This document shows, piece after piece, positions 1-6,680 of a DNA stretch of 14,381 bases (position 1 is the first letter of the stretch; each line of letters begins with the position of its first letter). The DNA is from Candidatus Kerfeldbacteria bacterium. GTDB taxonomy: Bacteria > Patescibacteriota > Patescibacteriia > UBA9570. A program made the position numbers and the translations under genes. The notes beneath the pieces were generated by a model. The model had not been told where the DNA came from, did no database searches, and saw only the letters and a list, made by a program, of their open reading frames with translations. Where the stretch lies: NCBI GenBank assembly GCA_016207285.1, contig JACQPW010000053.1, positions 1 to 14,381 on the forward strand, in the 5' to 3' direction.

Positions 1-1215
1 ATACACTGCACCGGTTGAACTGTTGGTATACGGTGCACTCATAATTAAGTCCGCGTAACCGTCTGCGTTCAAATCACCGGCTCTGCCAACATAATAACCC
101 AAATACTCAAACGGCCCGGGTCCGGTAATACGCGCGTAGCTGCTGAGTGAACCGCTGCTTAACTGTGCGGCTTGGCCATAGACCACGTACACGGCACCGG
201 CATTTTGATTTATACCATCATCATAGAACGAATCAGCCACAACCAGATCATCGTAGCCATCGCCATTCACATCGCCTGCTCCAGCAGCGGCAAAACCAAC
301 TTGACCACCGGTACCTTCACCGGTCAGGCGCACTAAGGTACTAACGGATTGTGTTCCAGTGGCCGCTGTACTACTACCATACAAAATATAGACTGCTCCA
401 GTATCTGCCGTCGGACTATCCACGCCGTAGGCACCAAACACTGCATCCGCAAAACCATCATTGTTTAAATCACCAGCCTGGCGCGTAGTGGCGCCCAGAT
501 TATCACCAGCGGATACTCCAGTAAACGTAGTCCCTACAGCACTAATCGTAGTAGACGTATAAACCGCCGCCCGACCATACACCACATAGACAGCCCCCGC
601 ATTCACACCGGCGCCATCATGACTATAATCACCCACTAAGAAATCATCATAGCCATCATTGTTTAAATCTCCGGCTCCACCGACATCGTACCCCAAGCCT
701 TGACCAGCTGTCGTACTGGTAAATTCCACTGCACTACTAATGCTGCCGCCAGACAATGTATCAGCTTGGCCATATACTAAATAAGCTGCGCCAGTATCAG
801 CGACACCATCATCATTAAACAACGCACTGGCTAGAATATCATCATAGCCGTCACCATTCACGTCTCCAGCCGAAGCCACCGCAAAACCAAACCAGTCACC
901 ACTGGCTTCTCCAATATAAGAAACAGCCGTTGTATTTAAACTGCCAGAAGTCAATGCGTCGGCTCCACCATAGACAATATAGATCGCGCCATTTTGTGTG
1001 GAACCAGTGGTAACATTCTGGGTACCAATGACTAAGTCATCGTAGCCGTCACCGTTAAAATCGCCTTTGTCAATCTGGTGCGCTACTTGATCACCCACCG
1101 CTACTCCGGCCAGTTGCACCATATCCGCCACAGCCACCGCTTGGGTTTGACTGGGCAGGAGCCATAGTACACCAAGTAAACTGAACGCTAAACTATTCAC
1201 TCCTAGTTTATGCAT
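1..1215 (-). CDS. Secreted FG-GAP repeat (integrin-alpha-like beta-propeller) protein, partial
   Basis: The frame is open for 405 codons from the ATG at 1215 to the left edge, with no stop, so the C-terminus lies outside the window. A signal peptide is visible: a short basic start, a hydrophobic core at about residues 8-20, and a likely signal peptidase I site after QTQA (residue 26). The rest is six FG-GAP units with calcium-binding D-x-N-x-D-G-x-x-D loops starting near residues 52, 118, 183, 249, 315 and 381. Spacing is 65-66 residues. Most units also carry a YxVYG strand. Such units form the blades of a seven-bladed propeller, usually exported and involved in adhesion or ligand binding; at least one more blade or another domain is expected beyond the edge. 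It lies 20 nt downstream of msrA but has its own -10 box. The fold is clear and the ligand unknown. Confidence 0.9.
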   Translation of the reverse strand, partial: MHKLGVNSLAFSLLGVLWLLPSQTQAVAVADMVQLAGVAVGDQVAHQIDKGDFNGDGYDDLVIGTQNVTTGSTQNGAIYIVYGGADALTSGSLNTTAVSYIGEASGDWFGFAVASAGDVNGDGYDDILASALFNDDGVADTGAAYLVYGQADTLSGGSISSAVEFTSTTAGQGLGYDVGGAGDLNNDGYDDFLVGDYSHDGAGVNAGAVYVVYGRAAVYTSTTISAVGTTFTGVSAGDNLGATTRQAGDLNNDGFADAVFGAYGVDSPTADTGAVYILYGSSTAATGTQSVSTLVRLTGEGTGGQVGFAAAGAGDVNGDGYDDLVVADSFYDDGINQNAGAVYVVYGQAAQLSSGSLSSYARITGPGPFEYLGYYVGRAGDLNADGYADLIMSAPYTNSSTGAVY

Positions 1216-1227
1216 GGATATAGTATA
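1216..1227 (-). promoter_or_regulatory. -10 box and leaderless start of the FG-GAP gene
   Basis: The minus strand reads TATACT (1227-1222), then six bases, then the ATG at 1215. Transcription would begin at or next to the ATG. The site lies in the 20-nt gap after msrA, so the FG-GAP gene can be transcribed alone. No convincing -35 and no Shine-Dalgarno sequence is visible. Confidence 0.55.
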
Positions 1228-1235
1228 GCTTAAAA

Positions 1236-1766
1236 TCATTCAGTATTCCAGGTACGTTCGATGTAACCAGCCCGCCCAGAACCGCGTTTATACATTTTAT
1301 ATTGCAACGGGTTCTTTTTGTAATACGCCTGGTGTTCAGCCTCCGCGGGGACAAAAGTCGTGAACGGTTCAATCACCGTAGCAATGGATTGCTGGAACTT
1401 TTTTGAGTCGTTCAATGCTTGTTTGGAAGCTTCAGCTAATCGCTGCTGTTCAGGGGTATGGTAATAAATTGCCGTGGTGTACGCATGACCGCGATCGGCA
1501 AACTGTCCGCCGGCATCCGTTGGATCAATATTTTTCCAAAATAGTTCTAACAGGCGTTCGTAGGAAACGATGCTCGGATCATACTCCATGGTGATCCCCT
1601 CGCGATGTGTAGTACGACCAGAGGCTACTACATAATATGAACCTTCTTTTGGATCACCACCAGTGTAACCGACCTGCACATGCGTGACGCCGGGTTCAGC
1701 GTCATATGGACCTTGTAAACACCAGAAGCACCCTCCGGCAAAAGTGGCTTGGTTCACTTGTGTCAT
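1236..1766 (-). CDS. msrA: Peptide-methionine (S)-S-oxide reductase MsrA
   Basis: This 176-residue enzyme reduces methionine-S-sulfoxide in proteins and free methionine back to methionine, repairing oxidative damage. The catalytic motif GCFWC is at residues 12-16, with Cys13 as the nucleophile. Other family landmarks are present: the THREG segment with the catalytic Glu, the FADRG Asp, and the AYTTAIYYH tyrosines. Length is typical for a single-domain MsrA without a fused MsrB. Cys13 and Cys16 are the only cysteines, so the usual C-terminal recycling cysteines are missing and Cys16 is the only candidate resolving residue. The residue two after the motif is Gln where many homologues have Glu. 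No export signal is seen, so it is cytoplasmic. The ATG at 1766 puts the motif at the usual distance from the N-terminus. It is divergent from the DUF5671 gene across 22 bp and reads towards the FG-GAP gene. Confidence 0.96.
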   Translation of the reverse strand: MTQVNQATFAGGCFWCLQGPYDAEPGVTHVQVGYTGGDPKEGSYYVVASGRTTHREGITMEYDPSIVSYERLLELFWKNIDPTDAGGQFADRGHAYTTAIYYHTPEQQRLAEASKQALNDSKKFQQSIATVIEPFTTFVPAEAEHQAYYKKNPLQYKMYKRGSGRAGYIERTWNTE

Positions 1767-1788
1767 AGAAATATGGTATCATATCGGT
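1753..1788. promoter_or_regulatory. Overlapping divergent extended -10 promoters (msrA / DUF5671 gene)
   Basis: The plus strand shows TTCACT (1753-1758), 18 bp, then TGGTATCAT (1774-1782), with the ATG six bases later at 1789. The minus strand reads TGATACCAT (1781-1773), with the msrA ATG six bases later at 1766. Both strands therefore carry a TGnTAnnnT extended -10 made from nearly the same bases. Each -35 region would fall inside the coding sequence of the opposite gene. Both transcripts would be leaderless. Confidence 0.55.
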
Positions 1789-2739
1789 ATGGAACAAACC
1801 AAACCACAACCTAATGTAACGGGCGGTTATGTCACGCCCAAACACGTTTTTCTACAGTTGCTCATGATTGCCATGCTCTATGCCAGCGTAATTGCAGCCA
1901 TTACGCTGTACTTTCAATACGCGAACCAAATTTTCTTCGATTCAGCCTTTACCTACCGCGAGTCTATCTATAGTGGTATCCGTTGGGGTAGTTCGGTATT
2001 ACTCGTCGCCTTCCCGGTATTGGTGTACACCAGTTGGTTGATTCAAAAAGAGATCAACCGCCAAGCCTTAGTGCGCCAAATGAGAACCCGGCGCTGGTTA
2101 TTGTACTTTACCCAATTTGTCACCGCCATTACGATCATTGTCGATATCATGATTTTGATTTACGAATTCTACGGTGGTGAAATTACAGCCCGGTTTGTTA
2201 GTAAAATTATTGTCGTCCTGATCATTGCCGCGATTGTGTTAGGCTATTACCGCTGGGAGTTACATCGTACCGAAGTCCCCTCGTCCCTACCCAAATTAAT
2301 GGCCATCAGTGTTGGAGTCATCGTCGTGGCTAGTGTCGTAGGTGGCTTCTTTATTGCCGGTACTCCAGCCGAGCAACGCGCTGTGCGTTTAGATGACCAA
2401 CGCGTCAGTAACCTGTCAGAAATACAAAATCAGGTGATGAATTATCTACAAACTAAGGACACCTTGCCGGCAGATCAAACCACGTTAGAAAGTTGGGCTG
2501 GGTTACTCCCCACTGATCCTGTCACGACCGAACCATATCGTTACAGTAAAACCTCCGCCACTACATTTGAACTCTGTGCTACCTTTGCTTCTGAGCTAGC
2601 GGATGACGTGTATGGTAGTCATTATTATGAGACAACCTATGGCCCGGTGTATGGCGAAAAGGCACTACCACAATTAGTTGGTGGCAGCAGTTGGTTACAT
2701 CCAGCTGGTGACTATTGTTTTGACCGGACAATTGAATAA
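1789..2739 (+). CDS. DUF5671-like polytopic membrane protein with pilin-like C-terminal domain
   Basis: This 316-residue protein has five hydrophobic segments at about residues 18-45, 65-86, 104-128, 135-155 and 168-191. A soluble tail of about 125 residues follows. The N-terminal part resembles DUF5671 proteins of Patescibacteria, recognised from memory. The tail (helical stretch RVSNLSEIQNQVMNYLQ, then LPAD, DPVTTEPYRY and FELCATF) recalls the globular part of type IV pilins and pseudopilins. It carries Cys263 and Cys310, which could form a disulfide if the tail is outside. The frame is open further upstream, but that would overlap msrA. I chose the ATG at 1789 because it follows the -10 box by six bases and begins just before the first membrane segment. 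Its stop lies 16 bp before the ABC ATPase start, and the ATPase promoter sits within its last codons. Function is unknown. Confidence 0.8.
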   Translation: MEQTKPQPNVTGGYVTPKHVFLQLLMIAMLYASVIAAITLYFQYANQIFFDSAFTYRESIYSGIRWGSSVLLVAFPVLVYTSWLIQKEINRQALVRQMRTRRWLLYFTQFVTAITIIVDIMILIYEFYGGEITARFVSKIIVVLIIAAIVLGYYRWELHRTEVPSSLPKLMAISVGVIVVASVVGGFFIAGTPAEQRAVRLDDQRVSNLSEIQNQVMNYLQTKDTLPADQTTLESWAGLLPTDPVTTEPYRYSKTSATTFELCATFASELADDVYGSHYYETTYGPVYGEKALPQLVGGSSWLHPAGDYCFDRTIE

Positions 2740-2755
2740 TACTATCATCAGACCC
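2720..2755 (+). promoter_or_regulatory. Promoter of the ABC transporter operon, leaderless GTG start
   Basis: TTGACC (2720-2725), a 17-bp spacer and TATCAT (2743-2748) form a near-canonical sigma-70 promoter. The GTG codon at 2756 follows the -10 by seven bases, at the expected transcription start. This promoter decides the start of the ATPase: earlier in-frame codons lie upstream of the start of transcription and inside the preceding gene. Confidence 0.7.
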
Positions 2756-3673
2756 GTGGAACATATTATTAGTGTTGACCAGCTCACCAAACGGTACAAA
2801 GATCTTACTGCTGTTGATCACATCTCCTTCCAGGTTCGTCCGGGAGAGATCTTTGGTATTTTAGGCCCTAACGGAGCCGGCAAAACCACTACACTGGAAA
2901 TGATGGAAGGTTTAAAAGTCATTACCGAAGGTGATGCCGTGATTAACGGTATTTCCGTAAAACAACACCCTCGCCAAGTGAAGCATATCATTGGTGTCCA
3001 GCTGCAATCCTCCTCGTTTTATGACTTGATGAATTTAAAAGAATTGCTGGAATTTTTTGGCAGCTTGTACGGACGTAAAGTTGATGGCATGGCATTACTC
3101 ACCAAAGTAGAGTTAGCAGATAAATGGAAGAGTCGTGCTAAGGAATTATCGGGCGGTCAACGCCAACGCTTATCCATTGCCGTAGCCTTGGTGAATGATC
3201 CACTCGTGATTTTTCTCGACGAACCGACTACTGGTTTAGATCCCCAAGCGCGCCGCCATCTCTGGGCACTCGTTCGTGATATTCAAAAAGCGGGCACTAC
3301 CCTGATTTTAACGACGCATTATATGGAAGAAGCGGAAGTATTGTGTGATCGCATTGCCATCATGGACAGCGCCAAGATTATTGCGCAAGATACCCCAACT
3401 GGTTTACTCAAACTGATCGAACAAAAAGCTACTATTAAATTTCAGGTAAAAAACCATCTGGATATTGCTCCGCTGAAACAGTTAGCGGCAGCCACAGATG
3501 TGAACCGCATGAAAGACACGATCACTATTAGCACTAGTCATGTGCAAGATACTTTGAAAGGCTTGATTGAGTATGATCTCACTCATCCGGTACACTTTAC
3601 GGATTTGCAAGTGCACGAAGTCAACTTAGAAGATGTTTTTCTTAATCTAACTGGTAAAACCTTACGGGACTAA
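2756..3673 (+). CDS. ABC-2 type transporter ATP-binding protein
   Basis: This 305-residue nucleotide-binding subunit powers export by the permease encoded 2 nt downstream. Motifs, counted from the GTG start, are Walker A GPNGAGKT (37-44), a Q-loop around residues 82-84, signature LSGGQ (131-135), Walker B LVIFLDE (150-156), D-loop near 159-162 and the switch His188 in TTHYMEE. About 90 residues follow the ATPase core, as in the DrrA/CcmA group of exporters (drug, lipid or polysaccharide efflux). The product begins MEHIISVDQLTKRYKD, which matches where homologues start. A longer frame beginning at 2678 is rejected because it runs through the preceding gene's stop region and the promoter. The substrate cannot be read from the sequence. 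Confidence 0.93.
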   Translation: MEHIISVDQLTKRYKDLTAVDHISFQVRPGEIFGILGPNGAGKTTTLEMMEGLKVITEGDAVINGISVKQHPRQVKHIIGVQLQSSSFYDLMNLKELLEFFGSLYGRKVDGMALLTKVELADKWKSRAKELSGGQRQRLSIAVALVNDPLVIFLDEPTTGLDPQARRHLWALVRDIQKAGTTLILTTHYMEEAEVLCDRIAIMDSAKIIAQDTPTGLLKLIEQKATIKFQVKNHLDIAPLKQLAAATDVNRMKDTITISTSHVQDTLKGLIEYDLTHPVHFTDLQVHEVNLEDVFLNLTGKTLRD

Positions 3674-3675
3674 AC

Positions 3676-4716
3676 ATGAAACCGTTTCTCTCCATTACCC
3701 TGACCACTTTAAAAATGCTCTTTCGCAATAATCAGAGTTTATTTTTTACCTGGTTTTTGCCGCTCTGTTTAATGCTGATTATCGGTTACGTCACACGCTC
3801 CAATGATGTTTCCATTCGGCTCGGTGTCGTCTACGATCACGCTAATACCAACGCTCAAACCATTGTTGACGCCATGTCTGCCGTGGATGCTCTAGAGGTC
3901 ACCGCAGATACTAAGGAGTTAGAAACGGCTGCCTTACAAGACAATAAACGTGATTTAGTGATTGAAATACCGAACGCTACACCAAACGAGATTACAGTCT
4001 ACGAAAATCCATCCAACCCATCCCAATCCGCCATTGGCAAAATGATCGTGCAACAATTTTTCCAACCACCAGCCACCGTCACCTTCATTACCGAAACGAT
4101 CTCCAGTAAGCCAGCCCGCTACATTGATTTCTTAGTCCCCGGCATTATCTCCATGACCATCATGCAGTTAGGAATTTTTGGTACTGCCTTTGCGATTGTC
4201 GATGCCAAACAAAAAGGGGTTTTAAAACGCGTCATTGCAACCCCAATTCGCCCTTGGCAATATGTCTTAGGTAATATGTTGGCTCGCTTGATCTTATCCA
4301 TGACCCAGGCCGGTATCCTGATTACTGTGGCCTGGTTAGTGTTTGATGTGCACTTTAACCACTGGAGCTGGTTGCTGAGTTTAATCGTGCTCGGTAATAT
4401 TGTCTTTTTATCACTCGGTCTATTTGTGTCTGGTTTGGCTAAGACAGTGGAATCGGTACCGGTACTAGCCAACCTCATCGCTTTTCCGATGTTGTTGTTG
4501 GGCGGTATTTTCTTTCCCACCGACAGCCTACCAGACTGGTTAAAACTAGTGGTCGAGAAATTACCGATTGCCGTGCTGGCCGATTTGATGCGCAGCACGG
4601 TGACATTAGATAAAGGCTTGAGCGAAGTGTATGTACAGTTACTGATTCTGATTGGCTGGGCAGTCGTCACCTTATTTCTGGCGAACTCTTTTTTCCGCTT
4701 GCAAGAGCGCGATTAA
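3676..4716 (+). CDS. ABC-2 type transporter permease
   Basis: This 346-residue membrane subunit pairs with the ATPase that ends 2 nt upstream. It has the ABC-2 layout: a first membrane helix at about 21-41, an external domain at about 42-150, then five helices at roughly 152-176, 198-222, 232-253, 262-282 and 318-338. The cytoplasmic segment KQKGVLKRVIATPIRPWQY between helices 2 and 3 is the typical coupling region of this family (DrrB/YadH-like), and the LLLGGIFFPTDSLP stretch after helix 5 is also characteristic. It probably exports a hydrophobic compound, drug or envelope component. No Shine-Dalgarno sequence precedes the ATG, so translation is probably coupled to the ATPase gene. Confidence 0.92.
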   Translation: MKPFLSITLTTLKMLFRNNQSLFFTWFLPLCLMLIIGYVTRSNDVSIRLGVVYDHANTNAQTIVDAMSAVDALEVTADTKELETAALQDNKRDLVIEIPNATPNEITVYENPSNPSQSAIGKMIVQQFFQPPATVTFITETISSKPARYIDFLVPGIISMTIMQLGIFGTAFAIVDAKQKGVLKRVIATPIRPWQYVLGNMLARLILSMTQAGILITVAWLVFDVHFNHWSWLLSLIVLGNIVFLSLGLFVSGLAKTVESVPVLANLIAFPMLLLGGIFFPTDSLPDWLKLVVEKLPIAVLADLMRSTVTLDKGLSEVYVQLLILIGWAVVTLFLANSFFRLQERD

Positions 4717-4717
4717 T

Positions 4718-5953
4718 ATGACCATTGCGGTAATCGGCGCTGGAGCAGCCGGTATGATGGCCACCGCTACGCTGCAAACCCTGGCACCAACCTGCCGCAT
4801 TATTTTGCTGGAAAAAAATGCCTTGATGGGTCGCAAGGTGCAAATATCCGGCGGAGGGCGCTGTAATGTCACCACCGGCTTCCACGATATTAAAACTGTC
4901 TTAACGCGCTACCAACGGGGCCGGAAGTTTTTAAGTACGGCGCTGTATCATTTTCCGCCCGACCAAGTGTACGACTGGTTTGAACAGCACGGCGTACCGT
5001 TAAAAACAGAACCGGATGGACGTGTCTTTCCACAATCGGATGTCGGGAAAGATGTGGTCGATCTATTTGAGCACCTGTTTCAACCGCCTAGTGTGCAACT
5101 ACGGTTACGGACCAGTGTAGCAGCAATTAAAAAAACCGATCACTTTCAGATTACCTTACAGTCTGGAGACACCATCCTGGCAGACAAGTTAATCCTGACG
5201 ACTGGCGGGCAAGCCTATCGTCACACGGGTTCTACGGGTGAGGGCTATCAGTTTGCCGAAGCCCTCGGACATCACATCACTCCCCTAGCCGCGAGCTTAA
5301 ATTCTTTTATTGTCTCGAACCAGTGGATCAAACAGCTGAGCGGGGTATCGTTTGTCGCTGTTGGTTTGTCAGTTGCAGGACACAAGCACTACCAGTTTAC
5401 CGGACCAATTGTCTGCACCCATCAAGGCATCAGTGGACCGGCGGTGTTTGCGCTGTCATCACAAGTGGCTTTTGAAGACTACAGTGCTCGTCATCCCCTG
5501 CCGGTATTGATTGATTTTATACCTACCATGTCGAACGAACAGTTACGGCATGAACTAAATATGGCCATTACCCGGAATCCGAAACAACAGCTACGTACTA
5601 CCTTGCATGCCTGGTTGCCCAAGTCGGTGGTCAACGCACTAGTTGCAGAACTGGAATTGCCAGCCGAAAAAACCAATGCCGAAGTCAGTAACGTGATGCG
5701 GCAACGTGTCTTAGATCAGCTCAAGCGTTGTCCGCTAGCGGTGATTGGCCGCGCCGCCGGGGATGAATTTGTCACCGCGGGTGGAATCGAGCTATCTGAA
5801 GTAAATGCCCGTACCATGGAATCCAAATTGTGTCCGGGTTTATACTTTGCCGGAGAAATATTGAATATTGATGGGTATACCGGCGGTTATAATTTGCAAG
5901 CCGCCTGGGCCACCGGCCACTTAGCTGGCAGCTCGGTTGCAGCTGTGCTATAG
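4718..5953 (+). CDS. HI0933/YhiN-family FAD-dependent flavoprotein
   Basis: This 411-residue predicted NAD(P)/FAD-dependent oxidoreductase belongs to the HI0933-like group (YhiN, BaiN). It opens with the dinucleotide-binding strand and GAGAAG loop (residues 7-12). Family signatures follow: GRKVQISGGGRCNVT (about 38-52), the ILTTGGQAYRHTGSTGEGY FAD-binding segment, and near the C-terminus GEILNIDGYTGGYNLQ (about 379-394). Length is normal. I chose the ATG at 4718, 1 nt after the permease stop, because it begins directly at the first beta-strand; an earlier in-frame start would add a tail read through the permease end. Function in this family is poorly defined: some members reduce steroid-like substrates and most are uncharacterised. 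Spacing says it is co-transcribed with the ABC transporter, but a functional link is only a guess. Confidence 0.92.
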   Translation: MTIAVIGAGAAGMMATATLQTLAPTCRIILLEKNALMGRKVQISGGGRCNVTTGFHDIKTVLTRYQRGRKFLSTALYHFPPDQVYDWFEQHGVPLKTEPDGRVFPQSDVGKDVVDLFEHLFQPPSVQLRLRTSVAAIKKTDHFQITLQSGDTILADKLILTTGGQAYRHTGSTGEGYQFAEALGHHITPLAASLNSFIVSNQWIKQLSGVSFVAVGLSVAGHKHYQFTGPIVCTHQGISGPAVFALSSQVAFEDYSARHPLPVLIDFIPTMSNEQLRHELNMAITRNPKQQLRTTLHAWLPKSVVNALVAELELPAEKTNAEVSNVMRQRVLDQLKRCPLAVIGRAAGDEFVTAGGIELSEVNARTMESKLCPGLYFAGEILNIDGYTGGYNLQAAWATGHLAGSSVAAVL

Positions 5954-5962
5954 TATTTCCCT
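5946..5962 (+). promoter_or_regulatory. Extended -10 promoter of thpR
   Basis: TGCTATAGT (5946-5954) matches an extended -10 and overlaps the TAG stop of the flavoprotein gene. The thpR ATG follows the hexamer by eight bases, so the transcript would have zero to one leader base. The -35 is weak, which the TG extension could offset. Confidence 0.55.
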
Positions 5963-6478
5963 ATGCACAGACTATTTATTGGTCTACAACTGCCAGATAG
6001 TTTTAACCAAGCCTTAGCAGCCTGGCGCATGCAACATGTGGATTGGCCAGTGCGTTGGACTAGGGCAACTGATTTGCACCTGACTATTATTGCACCCTGG
6101 GAAGTAGCCTCACCCCAAGCGGCCATTAACGCCATGCAAAGTTTGAATGGGTTTTTTCAACCACAAACGGTGCAGTTTGATGTCATTAAATTTATTCATC
6201 CGGAGGAACCACGTATGCTGTGGGTAGAAGGCCAACCGAACACTGAACTGCTCGACATGAAACAGCGTCTGCACAGTGTGTTCGAACGACCTACCGAGGA
6301 ACAAGCCTTCCGACCCCATGTCACCATGGCTCGCTGCTGGGCTGATCAAGTCCAAGCTTTAAAAGATCAGGTTGAAACCATCAGTTGGCCCACAACCTGC
6401 AATGGTTTGATTCTCTATGAATCTAGAATCGATCATTTTGGTTCCCGCTACAAGGCACTGGCGACGGTGAGTGCCTAA
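5963..6478 (+). CDS. thpR: RNA 2',3'-cyclic phosphodiesterase (2H family)
   Basis: This 171-residue 2H phosphoesterase is of the ThpR/LigT type, formerly called 2'-5' RNA ligase. It hydrolyses RNA 2',3'-cyclic phosphate ends. The two catalytic H-x-T motifs are intact: HLTI at residues 39-42 and HVTM at 119-122, about 80 residues apart as the two-lobed fold requires. The start MHRLFIGLQLP matches the usual R-x-F-I-A/G-L opening, which supports the ATG at 5963. It follows the flavoprotein gene by 9 nt but has its own -10 box. A strong hairpin terminator begins 15 nt after its stop. Confidence 0.9.
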   Translation: MHRLFIGLQLPDSFNQALAAWRMQHVDWPVRWTRATDLHLTIIAPWEVASPQAAINAMQSLNGFFQPQTVQFDVIKFIHPEEPRMLWVEGQPNTELLDMKQRLHSVFERPTEEQAFRPHVTMARCWADQVQALKDQVETISWPTTCNGLILYESRIDHFGSRYKALATVSA

Positions 6479-6492
6479 CAAAGTAACTTATA

Positions 6493-6527
6493 AAAATAAT
6501 CCCGCCAGCGGCGGGATTATTTTGTCT
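6493..6527. terminator. Bidirectional rho-independent terminator between thpR and tRNA-Tyr
   Basis: A perfect 14-bp stem (6493-6506 with 6510-6523) closes a 3-nt AGC loop, with a GC-rich core of CCCGCC/GGCGGG. A T-rich run follows in both directions: TTTTGTCTT on the plus strand and TTTTTATAAG on the minus strand. It can end thpR transcripts and convergent tRNA-Tyr transcripts alike. Confidence 0.9.
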
Positions 6528-6614
6528 TGGTGGGTAGGGAGGGATTCGAACCCCCGAAAGCCTGAGGCTGCTTGATTTACAGTCAAGTGCGATTGACCGC
6601 TCCGCCACCTACCC
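6528..6614 (-). tRNA. tRNA-Tyr (GTA anticodon)
   Basis: The minus strand folds as a class II tRNA. The acceptor stem is GGGTAGG with CCTACCC, the anticodon stem CTTGA with TCAAG encloses loop CTGTAAA (anticodon GTA), the long variable arm AGCC-TCA-GGCT is typical of bacterial tRNA-Tyr, and the T-arm has the TTCGAAT loop. Discriminator A is followed by an encoded CCA (6530-6528). The terminator stem begins five bases beyond the CCA. Confidence 0.97.
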
Positions 6615-6616
6615 AT

Positions 6617-6680
6617 GTCGAAGGATTGACTTTTTTAAAGTCGACGGTAATACTAGCATATATGTTGAATTGGACAAGGT
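6617..6680. promoter_or_regulatory. Divergent promoter region: tRNA-Tyr (minus) and membrane protein (plus)
   Basis: On the minus strand TTGTCC (6677-6672), a 16-bp spacer and the extended -10 TGCTAGTAT (6658-6650) face tRNA-Tyr. On the plus strand TTGACT (6626-6631), 17 bp and AATACT (6649-6654) face the gene at 6681. The two -10 boxes overlap. An inverted repeat GACTTT-TTT-AAAGTC (6628-6642) would lie at the very 5' end of the tRNA-Tyr precursor. The plus-strand transcript would have a leader of about 20 nt with a weak GGA/AGG before the ATG. Confidence 0.5.

Noticed and set aside
147..344. Open frame on the plus strand inside the FG-GAP gene
   Set aside because: It runs antisense to the FG-GAP repeats and has a low-complexity Arg/His-rich product typical of a shadow frame.
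1..1215. DNA tandem repeat or CRISPR-like array
   Set aside because: The repeats are protein-level FG-GAP units with divergent DNA and a period of about 198 bp, with no identical direct repeats or spacers.
1684..1788. N-terminal extension of the DUF5671-like gene
   Set aside because: It overlaps the msrA coding region in antisense, lies upstream of the promoter and adds no recognisable segment.
2678..2755. N-terminal extension of the ABC ATPase to an earlier ATG
   Set aside because: It overlaps the previous gene in another frame and precedes the TTGACC-17-TATCAT promoter. Homologues start near the GTG at 2756.
6628..6642. Inverted repeat GACTTTTTTAAAGTC as a terminator
   Set aside because: It is short, AT-rich and lies between two promoters rather than after a gene.
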